Shown piece by piece: positions 1 to 4,589 of a stretch of 5,262 bases of DNA. Made by a program: the position numbers and the translations under genes. Position 1 is the first letter of the stretch. Each line of letters begins with the position of its first letter. A model generated the notes under the pieces. It was not told the DNA's origin and did no database searches. It saw nothing but the letters and a program-made list of their open reading frames with translations. Source of the DNA: Clostridia bacterium (GTDB taxonomy: Bacteria > Bacillota > Clostridia > Christensenellales > Borkfalkiaceae); assembly GCA_017648525.1 (NCBI GenBank), contig JAGCIP010000037.1, positions 1-5,262 on the forward strand. The letters are read 5' to 3'.

Positions 1-1
1 A

Positions 2-175
2 ATTCACGCACCTTATCCCGCATCTATAATTGATGAAAATAGAGAAAATCCAAGTATAAGAATTGAAAAATGTAATGCACTATATTTACCAAAAAAATTT
101 TTATTGGAATTTGATAAAGAAACGTTAACTTTTAGTGAAAAAACAAACAACAATAAAAATATACAGTGTGATTAA
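2..175 (+). CDS. C-terminal end of an unrecognised protein (5' truncated by window)
   Basis: An open frame enters from the left edge and runs 57 codons to TAA at 173-175. The visible tail begins IHAPYPASIIDENRENPS, continues through LYLPKKFLLEFDKETLTF, and ends in an Asn/Lys-rich stretch and QCD. There is no membrane segment and no motif I recognise, so I assign no function. The kptA start codon lies two bases after the stop with no ribosome site of its own, so the two genes are almost certainly co-transcribed and probably translationally coupled. Base composition matches the rest of the AT-rich island. The frame could be a chance opening, but its end exactly at the next start codon argues that it is a real gene. 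Confidence 0.6.
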   Translation: MHAPYPASIIDENRENPSIRIEKCNALYLPKKFLLEFDKETLTFSEKTNNNKNIQCD

Positions 176-177
176 AA

Positions 178-711
178 ATGAAAAGTAATTCTATAAGTAA
201 ATTTATTTGTTTAATATTAAGACACAAACCAAATACAATAGGTATCACACTAGACCAAAACGGCTGGGTAAATACCCAAGAGCTACTTAACGGCTTAAAC
301 GCAGCTGGAAAAAAAGTTGATATAGAACAACTAATTAATATTGTTAATACAGACAATAAACGTAGGTTTTCTTTTAATTCAGACAAAAGCAAAATAAGAG
401 CTAATCAAGGTCATTCTATTCCTGTAAATTTAGGTTTATTAGAGTTAGTTCCCCCAACAATTTTATATCATGGAACTAGTGAAAAGTTTATTGAAAGCAT
501 AAAACAAAATGGTATTCAAAAGAGATCTAGACAATACGTTCATTTATCTTCAAATATTGAAACCGCTGTCGCTGTTGGTAAAAGACACGGTAATCCTATT
601 GTTCTTAAAATTAACACTGAACAGATGTTTCTAGATGGATATAAATTCTATTTGTCAGAAAATGGGGTTTGGTTAACTGATAACGTACCATATCAATATG
701 TCTTGTCGTAA
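178..711 (+). CDS. kptA: RNA 2'-phosphotransferase, Tpt1/KptA family
   Basis: The 177-residue product has the usual family length of about 180. Tpt1/KptA enzymes use NAD+ to remove an internal RNA 2'-phosphate through an ADP-ribosylated intermediate. The N-terminal winged-helix lobe carries ILRHKP (R15, H16), NGWV (28-31), KRRF (R63) and IRANQGHS (73-80). The C-terminal ADP-ribosyltransferase lobe carries LYHGTS (96-101), RQYVHLS (118-124) and GVWLT (163-167). From memory of yeast Tpt1, the essential tetrad Arg-His-Arg-Arg corresponds to R15, H16, R63 and R118, all present, so the enzyme should be active. The ATG lies two bases after the preceding stop and has no clear Shine-Dalgarno, suggesting coupling. 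A strong terminator follows. In bacteria the physiological substrate is unknown. Some Tpt1 proteins also ADP-ribosylate RNA or DNA 5'-phosphate ends, and that role is possible here. Confidence 0.93.
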   Translation: MKSNSISKFICLILRHKPNTIGITLDQNGWVNTQELLNGLNAAGKKVDIEQLINIVNTDNKRRFSFNSDKSKIRANQGHSIPVNLGLLELVPPTILYHGTSEKFIESIKQNGIQKRSRQYVHLSSNIETAVAVGKRHGNPIVLKINTEQMFLDGYKFYLSENGVWLTDNVPYQYVLS

Positions 712-763
712 ATACCCACTCAATATAAATAGAACTATGTCCTAATAGTTCAAATAATGTTTT

Positions 764-799
764 AGTCCATTCTTTAATGAAGAGTGGACTTTTTCTTTT
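764..799 (+). terminator. Rho-independent terminator of the kptA operon
   Basis: An 11-base-pair stem (AGTCCATTCTT, 764-774, with AAGAGTGGACT, 780-790) has one T·G wobble and a 5-base loop. It is followed directly by TTTTCTTTT. It closes the upstream transcription unit 52 bases after the kptA stop and separates it from the integrase gene. Confidence 0.9.
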
Positions 800-830
800 G
801 TTTTTCCCTACGAATTTACTTATTTTCTCT

Positions 831-836
831 TATAAT
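831..836 (+). promoter_or_regulatory. Candidate -10 box for the integrase gene
   Basis: A perfect TATAAT stands between the kptA terminator and the integrase, which must have its own promoter because a terminator separates it from kptA. No convincing -35 hexamer lies 16-18 bases upstream (808-813 reads CTACGA) and there is no TG extension. The promoter is therefore weak, activator-dependent, or wrongly placed. A 7-base inverted repeat, AAAACCA (837-843) and TGGTTTT (855-861), sits exactly over the expected start of transcription and could be a regulator site. Confidence 0.35.
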
Positions 837-919
837 AAAACCACAACATTAATATGGTTTTGTTGTTATTTTCACTTTTAAAAAAATCACACACAGTATA
901 TATGCAGAAGATAAAAATT

Positions 920-924
920 AGGAG
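920..924 (+). promoter_or_regulatory. Ribosome binding site that sets the integrase start
   Basis: AGGAG lies 7 bases before the ATG at 932. The in-frame ATGs further upstream (854 and 902) have no such site, so 932 is chosen as the start. Confidence 0.8.
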
Positions 925-931
925 AAGTACA

Positions 932-2353
932 ATGAGTAAAAACAAAAACAAGAACTGTTATCCTAGACATAACAAGAACGGAGAAATTATTTCATATAGA
1001 TTTTTCTTTAGTGGAAAAGATTTTTATACTGGTAAACCTAAACAATATACAAAAACTTGGAAAATTCCAATAGGACTAAACAATAAAGAAATTGAATTTG
1101 AAAGAAAAAAGTTTGAATATGAATTTTACAAGGAATGCGAAAAGAAATCATTAGGCACTTTTATTCAAGACAATAATATAACTTTTGAAGAATTTTCAAA
1201 ACAGTGGTTGGAAAGAATATTGAAAAGAAATGAAGAAAGTTTTTCTTATTACGTACAAGCCGAAAATTCGTTAAAAATACTTAATCAATATTTTGGTAAA
1301 TACTTATTAAAACAGATAACCCCTTTAATTATACAAAAATTTTATGATTACCTTTGTGATAGGACTTATATTAAAGAAACGGTCACGGTCAAGAAATCTA
1401 TAAACGACCTAATAACGTTAAACAAATTAAATAAAACTAGAACAGCTGAAGATTGTGGTATTAATAGATTAACTTTAAGACTTTCTTCTAGGGTAGGAAA
1501 TCAAGTTAGTTTAGAAACGGCTAGAAATATATCAAGATATTTTAACGTACCCTTAACACAGTATTTTAACGTTGAAAGAAAAGAAATAAAATATTCTAAA
1601 GCCACTAATAGTGGAATACGTACTATTTTAGTAATTATTTTAGGGGAAGCTAAAAGACAACAATTAATAGAACACAACTACGCATCAAAAGATTATACAA
1701 GACCTATAACAGGAACTACTAAACAAAAAGAAATTTTTACCGAACAAGAATCTAAAGAGTTTGTTCAAGCCGTATTAAAAGAAAAAAACTTAAAGAAAAG
1801 AACTATATTCGCACTATTAATATTTTTAGGACTAAGAAAAGCCGAAATCTGTGGTTTAAGTTGGGAAGATATTGATTTTAATAAAAACACTTTATCAGTA
1901 AAACACAACGCCCTATACTACAAAAAATTCGGTATAGTCACAAAGAAACCTAAAACTGAAAACTCAATAAGGACAATAACTTTACCCATTCAGCTAGTTA
2001 ATATATTACAAGAATATAAACAATGGTATCAAGAACAAAAACAAAACTATGGCGATTTATGGGCTTGTACTGACTTTTTATTCTTACAAGATAATGGAAA
2101 CATTATTAATCCTTGCACTATAAATTCTTGGTTAAGAGATTTTAACATTAAAAATGGATTAAAACCTATTCCACCCCACTCATTAAGACACACCTGTATT
2201 ACAATGCAACTTAACGCAGGTATCCCTATTAAAGTAGTTTCTACAAGGGCAGGTCATTCAAACGAACAAATTACTTTGGGGATATATACTCATACCCTAC
2301 AAACTCAAGACGTTAAGGCTGCTCAACTTTATAATAATTATTTAATGAACTAA
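932..2353 (+). CDS. Tyrosine recombinase/integrase with an inserted XRE-type helix-turn-helix
   Basis: The 473-residue site-specific recombinase (start set by AGGAG at 920-924) integrates and excises mobile DNA. Residues about 9-65 form an N-terminal arm-type DNA-binding region. About 82-144 form the SAM-like core-binding domain (TFEEFSKQWLERILK). About 229-251 supply its last helix, ending LIEHNYAS. Residues about 266-464 are the catalytic domain with a complete set of active-site residues: R302 (GLRKAEICGL), K341 (KPKTENS), H416 and R419 (HSLRH), H442 (AGHSN) and nucleophile Y452 (GIYTHT). Oddly, residues about 149-214 look like a five-helix XRE/Cro-type domain (GINRLTLRL then VSLETARNISRYFNVPLTQYF) placed inside the core-binding domain. 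This makes the protein longer than the usual 380-400 residues. A small ORF follows after 28 bases. It is probably the enzyme that placed this island at the nearby tRNA-Thr gene, but that link is inference. Confidence 0.95.
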   Translation: MSKNKNKNCYPRHNKNGEIISYRFFFSGKDFYTGKPKQYTKTWKIPIGLNNKEIEFERKKFEYEFYKECEKKSLGTFIQDNNITFEEFSKQWLERILKRNEESFSYYVQAENSLKILNQYFGKYLLKQITPLIIQKFYDYLCDRTYIKETVTVKKSINDLITLNKLNKTRTAEDCGINRLTLRLSSRVGNQVSLETARNISRYFNVPLTQYFNVERKEIKYSKATNSGIRTILVIILGEAKRQQLIEHNYASKDYTRPITGTTKQKEIFTEQESKEFVQAVLKEKNLKKRTIFALLIFLGLRKAEICGLSWEDIDFNKNTLSVKHNALYYKKFGIVTKKPKTENSIRTITLPIQLVNILQEYKQWYQEQKQNYGDLWACTDFLFLQDNGNIINPCTINSWLRDFNIKNGLKPIPPHSLRHTCITMQLNAGIPIKVVSTRAGHSNEQITLGIYTHTLQTQDVKAAQLYNNYLMN

Positions 2354-2381
2354 CATTACAATATAAAATAAAAAGGTTTAT

Positions 2382-2567
2382 ATGGATAGAATAAATAATC
2401 TTTTTAAGACTGAACAAGACTTTAGGAAAAATATAATAAGAATTATAAAAAAATACTATGAAGAAAAACTTACTGACTTTTTAGAATACTGTATTCATAC
2501 CAACAACACCGACCCTATAATGGAAACACTTTATATAATGAGCGTAAACAAGTTTGATAAAAAATAA
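2382..2567 (+). CDS. Small hypothetical protein downstream of the integrase
   Basis: The 61-residue product starts MDRINNLFKTEQDFRKN and is rich in Lys, Asn and Ile. It looks mainly helical, with an amphipathic, positively charged first half (RKNIIRIIKKYYEEKL), no membrane segment and no family I recognise. The start is supported by AAAAGG (2371-2376) five bases before the ATG. The gene begins 28 bases after the integrase stop on the same strand, and a strong hairpin follows three bases after its own stop, so it is the last gene of the integrase unit. A small basic protein beside an integrase could be a recombination directionality factor, but nothing in the sequence shows this directly. It is probably real given the ribosome site and the exact fit to the terminator. 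Confidence 0.6.
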   Translation: MDRINNLFKTEQDFRKNIIRIIKKYYEEKLTDFLEYCIHTNNTDPIMETLYIMSVNKFDKK

Positions 2568-2569
2568 AA

Positions 2570-2606
2570 GGGAGTATCACTTTTGATACTCCCCAATAAT
2601 TTTTTT
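2570..2606. terminator. Bidirectional terminator between convergent operons
   Basis: A perfect 10-base-pair stem, GGGAGTATCA (2570-2579) with TGATACTCCC (2584-2593), has a 4-base loop. On the minus strand the stem is followed at once by TTTTATTTTTT, ideal for ending the membrane-protein/DUF4065 operon. On the plus strand a seven-T run comes a few bases later (2600-2606), serving the integrase and small ORF. The hairpin sits between the converging stop codons at 2567 and 2638. Confidence 0.88.
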
Positions 2607-2637
2607 AATTAACATAGTTTTTTATATTTTGATATGT

Positions 2638-3462
2638 TTATTTTAAAACTATCCAAGTAATTCCCACACAAATCAAGTAGACTAAAACAACTATATCGTA
2701 CACCCATATTCGAAACTTTATAGGCTTACCATTAATTTCGGTAATAAATCTTACTAGGAGATATATTACATTTATTAGAACAAACGCCAATAAGCCTATA
2801 ACAAGTAAAAGCCTATATATACTAACTGCATCGATATTTTCTAAAACAGATGTTGAAAAAACCAAGCCACCTACAAAGGCTAGAACAATTGATGCAAAAA
2901 TTCCAAGAATTGTTATGTATTCTTTTTCTTTACTCTTTAATTCTTTGTCAAAATCATCTATTTTATTACCAGCAGATATTATTTTATTATCTATATCTAC
3001 CATAGAATCATTTATTTTTTTAGATATAAACTCTTCAGCCCTGCTCTCTACTTTTGATGACATGTTCTTTTGTTTGTTTGCCAAATTGCAATGGTCATAC
3101 AATTTAATCACAAATTTACAACAATCGTCACTTAGCTTTTTGCTATTTTGAAGTGAATAACTTAACAAGCTCTCTACATTTGTTAATAAGTTTCCTACAT
3201 CATCATCAGGCAAAGAAAATATTAACTCGCTGATTTCAGAATATATAATTCTTCCTTTAGCACCGTTAGATTGTAAATAACTATCTATTTGAACAACAAT
3301 TTTTTCCAACTCAAACTTGTTAAATGGAACAAGTAAAGTTTCCGTTATTTTTATAATTTTCTTTCTCGTTTCATTTATATAATCTTTTCCAGCCTTGGCT
3401 ATTTTATCATCGTCCGTCTTTGCCAAAGCCTCAATCTTTCCTTTTGTCGCATCAAATTCCAT
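2638..3462 (-). CDS. Three-helix membrane protein paired with DUF4065; candidate toxin/effector
   Basis: The 274-residue protein has a soluble, charged, mostly helical N-terminal part (1-180) with a likely coiled-coil stretch at about 137-180 (KVESRAEEFISKKI and onward). Three C-terminal membrane segments follow: about 183-206 (ITILGIFASIVLAFVGGLVF), 215-240 (IYRLLLVIGLLAFVLINVIY) and 252-273 (IWVYDIVVLVYLICVGITWI). I recognise no enzyme motif and no signal peptide. The ATG at 3462 is taken over the TTG at 3465. AGGAG lies eight bases before the ATG, inside the end of the DUF4065 gene, and the two genes overlap by 11 bases, implying coupled translation. Panacea-domain antitoxins are known to pair with many unrelated toxins, including membrane-acting ones. 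By context this is the toxin or effector partner, and that is inference. It could instead be a membrane-anchored defence sensor. Confidence 0.85.
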   Translation of the reverse strand: MEFDATKGKIEALAKTDDDKIAKAGKDYINETRKKIIKITETLLVPFNKFELEKIVVQIDSYLQSNGAKGRIIYSEISELIFSLPDDDVGNLLTNVESLLSYSLQNSKKLSDDCCKFVIKLYDHCNLANKQKNMSSKVESRAEEFISKKINDSMVDIDNKIISAGNKIDDFDKELKSKEKEYITILGIFASIVLAFVGGLVFSTSVLENIDAVSIYRLLLVIGLLAFVLINVIYLLVRFITEINGKPIKFRIWVYDIVVLVYLICVGITWIVLK

Positions 3463-3943
3463 CAAAATATCTCCTGATTGAATCTTTCGATATTATCGTT
3501 CTTTTGCCTTCTTGATAAGCTTTTATCCAAGGAGATTGACGGTGCGTAATCTCAACTAACTTCATAGCAGGATATTTTGCAAAGTTATCAACTACTAAAT
3601 CAATTATATCTTTATCATCCCTAGAAATAACGTTATCGATAAAATCTTTAGTTACATATGACAAGCATCCATTGCTATCGCATTCCAACTCTTTATATTG
3701 ATTAATCTTAGGTATATTTAGACTTCCAAACATTTTATATTCATGGTATACCTCGGGCACAACAGGGCCAAAATCCCAAGCCTCAATATCTTCTTCAAAG
3801 CATGGTTCATTATTATCATTCGAAATCAAGAAAAGTGCCTGAACAAAATATAATAATTTTTGTAATTTTAAGTTTGAAATATTATAGGACTTAGTATGAC
3901 CATAATTTATTATATATCTACTAACCTCTAACACATTATACAT
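3452..3943 (-). CDS. DUF4065/Panacea-domain protein (SocA/GepA-like), probable antitoxin
   Basis: The 163-residue protein begins MYNVLEVSRYIINYG and carries the hallmark ISNLKLQKLLYFVQALFL (about 21-38). The conserved EAWDFGPVVPEVYHEYK (about 54-70) and a late HRQSPWIKAY segment follow. These are typical of the SocA/GepA Panacea fold, which serves as an antitoxin scaffold. The frame opens upstream to a GTG at 4027, but the start at 3943 is preferred for three reasons. Homologues begin there, GAGGTG (3948-3953) lies four bases before it, and the promoter -10 box at 3960-3965 puts transcription start near 3953, downstream of the earlier candidates. The resulting leader is only about ten bases. 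The gene heads an operon with the membrane protein at 2638-3462, with an 11-base overlap. Family assignment is firm; the antitoxin role comes from family knowledge and gene order. Confidence 0.9.
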   Translation of the reverse strand: MYNVLEVSRYIINYGHTKSYNISNLKLQKLLYFVQALFLISNDNNEPCFEEDIEAWDFGPVVPEVYHEYKMFGSLNIPKINQYKELECDSNGCLSYVTKDFIDNVISRDDKDIIDLVVDNFAKYPAMKLVEITHRQSPWIKAYQEGKRTIISKDSIRRYFDGI

Positions 3944-3959
3944 ATAACACCTCATATAT

Positions 3960-3988
3960 ATTATATCATATTCTAATAGTTTTGTCCA
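3960..3988 (-). promoter_or_regulatory. Sigma-70-type promoter of the DUF4065/membrane-protein operon
   Basis: Reading on the minus strand, TGGACA (3983-3988) is followed after exactly 17 bases by a perfect TATAAT (3960-3965). The -35 differs from consensus at one base. Predicted initiation is near 3953, just before the ribosome site. The promoter lies between the tRNA terminator and the DUF4065 gene, so the operon is expressed independently of the tRNA. Confidence 0.8.
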
Positions 3989-4012
3989 TAGTCTACAAAA
4001 ATTTTCGTAAAA

Positions 4013-4055
4013 ACACAAAAAATCCACTTAAAATGGACAATTAAGTAGATTTTTT
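4013..4055 (-). terminator. Terminator downstream of tRNA-Thr
   Basis: An 11-base-pair stem (AATCCACTTAA, 4021-4031, with TTAAGTAGATT, 4041-4051) has one wobble pair and a 9-base loop. In the minus direction it is followed by a T-rich tract (TTTTGTGTTTTT including stem bases). It begins only a few bases after the tRNA CCA end. A T run on the plus-strand side (4050-4055) means it could also stop transcription from the left. Confidence 0.85.
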
Positions 4056-4057
4056 AA

Positions 4058-4133
4058 TGGAGCTGGTGACGGGATTCGAACCTGCGACCTGCTGATTACG
4101 AATCAGCTGCTCTACCGACTGAGCCACACCAGC
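4058..4133 (-). tRNA. tRNA-Thr, anticodon CGT
   Basis: This is a 76-base gene with encoded CCA (4058-4060). Acceptor GCTGGTG pairs perfectly with CACCAGC. The D stem is GCTC/GAGC, the anticodon stem GCTGA/TCAGC and the anticodon loop TTCGTAA, giving anticodon CGT, which reads ACG (Thr). G1-C72 and C2-G71 agree with known threonine identity elements, and the T loop is the standard TTCGAAT. One oddity: in the T stem (GCAGG against CCCGT) base 51 is A and base 63 is C, a mismatch, next to a G·T wobble at 49-65. The gene has its own promoter upstream and a terminator downstream. It lies at the border of the putative island, and its 5' half is repeated twice on the upstream side. It is probably functional, since every other stem is intact, but a recombination-made chimera is possible. 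Confidence 0.93.
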
Positions 4134-4146
4134 GTTAAATTACATC

Positions 4147-4177
4147 TTTTTACATATTTTTTTACAAATTTTTTACA
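4147..4177 (+). repeat. Three direct copies of TTTTTACA
   Basis: TTTTTACA occurs at 4147-4154, 4159-4166 and 4170-4177, spaced 12 and 11 bases, roughly one helical turn. It lies in the tRNA leader. It could be a set of protein-binding sites (for example integrase arm sites) or simple low-complexity drift in a T-rich region. Confidence 0.4.
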
Positions 4178-4186
4178 ACTAATTTT

Positions 4187-4216
4187 TATATATCATATCA
4201 AAATGCCAAAAGTCAA
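4187..4216 (-). promoter_or_regulatory. Promoter of tRNA-Thr
   Basis: On the minus strand TTGACT (4211-4216) is followed after 16-18 bases by an AT-only or near-consensus -10 (TATATA at 4187-4192, or ATATAT at 4188-4193). Predicted initiation near 4180 gives a leader of about 47 bases before the mature tRNA 5' end at 4133. Confidence 0.65.
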
Positions 4217-4281
4217 TACTTTATGACACTTTTTTATTAAAAACTGCTAGTTTGACCTAATTATAAATGGTTAAGTAAATA

Positions 4282-4320
4282 ATTACGAATCAGCTGCTCT
4301 ACCGACTGAGCCACACCAGC
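4282..4320 (-). pseudogene. tRNA-Thr fragment 1 (bases 1-39, exact copy)
   Basis: Thirty-nine bases are identical to 4095-4133 of the intact tRNA: the acceptor 5' strand, D arm, and anticodon arm through the loop. Identity stops sharply at 4281, so the T arm and 3' acceptor are absent and this cannot fold as a tRNA. The flank upstream of its 5' end (4321-4331) differs from that of the intact tRNA but matches that of fragment 2. The breakpoint in the anticodon arm is one of the known crossover sublocations of tyrosine recombinases in tRNA genes. Confidence 0.9.
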
Positions 4321-4373
4321 ACTCTACTATTTAATTTTATTTTATACTTGTAAATTATTTGTAACTAAAATTT

Positions 4374-4473
4374 GCGGTCGGTAGAGCCTAAGGCTCTTCC
4401 AGACTTCAGGCATAGCCTTCGTCGGCTTTGGCTACAAATAGTCCACAGGACTGTTTGCTTTACGCGTCGCCCC
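4374..4473. repeat. GC-rich block of stacked hairpins, possible dispersed repeat
   Basis: By hand count this 100-base block is about 56 % G+C within AT-rich surroundings. It contains the odd palindrome AGAGCCTAAGGCTCT (4383-4397), TAGCC/GGCTA (4413-4417, 4430-4434), and, directly adjoining, a 10-base-pair hairpin with an ACA loop (4435-4444 with 4448-4457, one wobble). There is no reading frame of note and no terminator-like T run. The 11 bases at 4377-4387 (GTCGGTAGAGC) are an inverted match to the tRNA D-arm. I cannot name the repeat family. It could be a REP-like or MITE-like element inserted in a tRNA copy, or a structured RNA. Confidence 0.6.
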
Positions 4474-4490
4474 AACTGAGCCACACCAGC
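4472..4490 (-). pseudogene. tRNA-Thr fragment 2 (5' end only)
   Basis: Reading minus, 16 bases match tRNA positions 1-16 exactly, and the match continues to position 19 with one difference. It then breaks in the D loop where the GC-rich hairpin block begins. It shares with fragment 1 a 27-base exact repeat (4305-4331 and 4475-4501) that includes 11 bases upstream of the tRNA 5' end, so the two come from the same locus by duplication. Confidence 0.85.
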
Positions 4491-4505
4491 ACTCTACTAT
4501 TAAAC

Positions 4506-4542
4506 AAGTAAGCAATTCAACCGCTTGTCAAATTGCTTACTT
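4506..4542 (-). terminator. 12-bp perfect inverted repeat, probable terminator of the patatin gene
   Basis: AAGTAAGCAATT (4506-4517) and AATTGCTTACTT (4531-4542) form a perfect 12-base-pair stem with a 13-base loop. On the minus strand the stem ends in CTT followed by GTTTAAT, a modest T tract, about 50 bases after the patatin stop. That position suits a terminator, but the weak T run leaves open a regulator site or a structural element of the tRNA-fragment region. Confidence 0.55.
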
Positions 4543-4571
4543 ATATTATCATAAAACTTGAAAAATATCAA
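4543..4571 (-). promoter_or_regulatory. Possible promoter facing tRNA fragment 2
   Basis: On the minus strand TTGATA (4566-4571) and TAATAT (4543-4548) stand 17 bases apart, about 52 bases ahead of tRNA fragment 2. This is similar to the promoter distance of the intact tRNA, so it could be the original promoter of the ancestral tRNA gene. In AT-rich DNA such matches arise by chance. Confidence 0.3.
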
Positions 4572-4589
4572 CGATTTTTCACTCGGTTA

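Larger units (their letters stand above)
1..4281. mobile_element. Putative integrative island, right-hand part (left end outside window)
   Basis: Inferred, not delimited. A tyrosine recombinase gene, a toxin-antitoxin-like pair and a KptA gene with no metabolic neighbours lie immediately beside a tRNA-Thr gene, the classic target of such recombinases. The 3' end of the tRNA points into this block. Broken copies of the tRNA 5' half stand on the other side, next to a patatin gene of visibly higher GC. The left attachment site is not in the window: I find no second copy of the tRNA 3' half here. The right edge could be the tRNA 3' end (about 4058), the anticodon arm (about 4095), or the edge of the 39-base tRNA stub (about 4281). 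Confidence 0.4.
4134..4589. other. 456-base non-coding stretch upstream of tRNA-Thr
   Basis: I see no gene of plausible length on either strand here. The stretch holds, from left to right: a T-rich tRNA leader with three TTTTTACA copies, a tRNA promoter, a 39-base tRNA-Thr fragment, an AT-rich spacer, a GC-rich hairpin block, a second and shorter tRNA-Thr fragment, a 12-base-pair inverted repeat, a possible promoter, and the tail region of the patatin gene. Each is listed separately. An additional weak 8-base-pair stem (TGAAAAAT 4559-4566 with ATTTTTCA 4574-4581) follows the patatin stop. Confidence 0.75.

Noticed and set aside
132..392. Open frame of 86 codons on the minus strand
   Set aside because: It overlaps the start of kptA and its upstream partner on the opposite strand, matches no family, and is best explained as the antisense of real coding sequence.
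837..861. AAAACCA/TGGTTTT inverted repeat considered as a terminator
   Set aside because: The stem is only 7 bases, the loop is 11 bases and there is already a strong terminator upstream; kept only as a possible regulator site in the note on the -10 box.
854..931. N-terminal extension of the integrase from the ATG at 854
   Set aside because: There is no ribosome site before it, whereas AGGAG lies seven bases before the ATG at 932; the extra residues do not resemble the start of integrases.
2915..3151. Open frame of 78 codons on the plus strand
   Set aside because: It lies entirely inside the membrane-protein gene on the opposite strand and has a Ser/Leu-rich antisense-like composition; no ribosome site supports it.
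3944..4027. Upstream extension of the DUF4065 gene to a GTG at 4027
   Set aside because: It runs through the operon promoter and into the tRNA terminator; the ATG at 3943 has a ribosome site and the typical family start.
4282..4501. Repeated tRNA pieces considered as a CRISPR array or as extra functional tRNA genes
   Set aside because: Only two unequal copies exist beside the intact tRNA, with unequal spacing and no cas genes. Both lack the T arm and 3' acceptor strand, so neither can form a tRNA.
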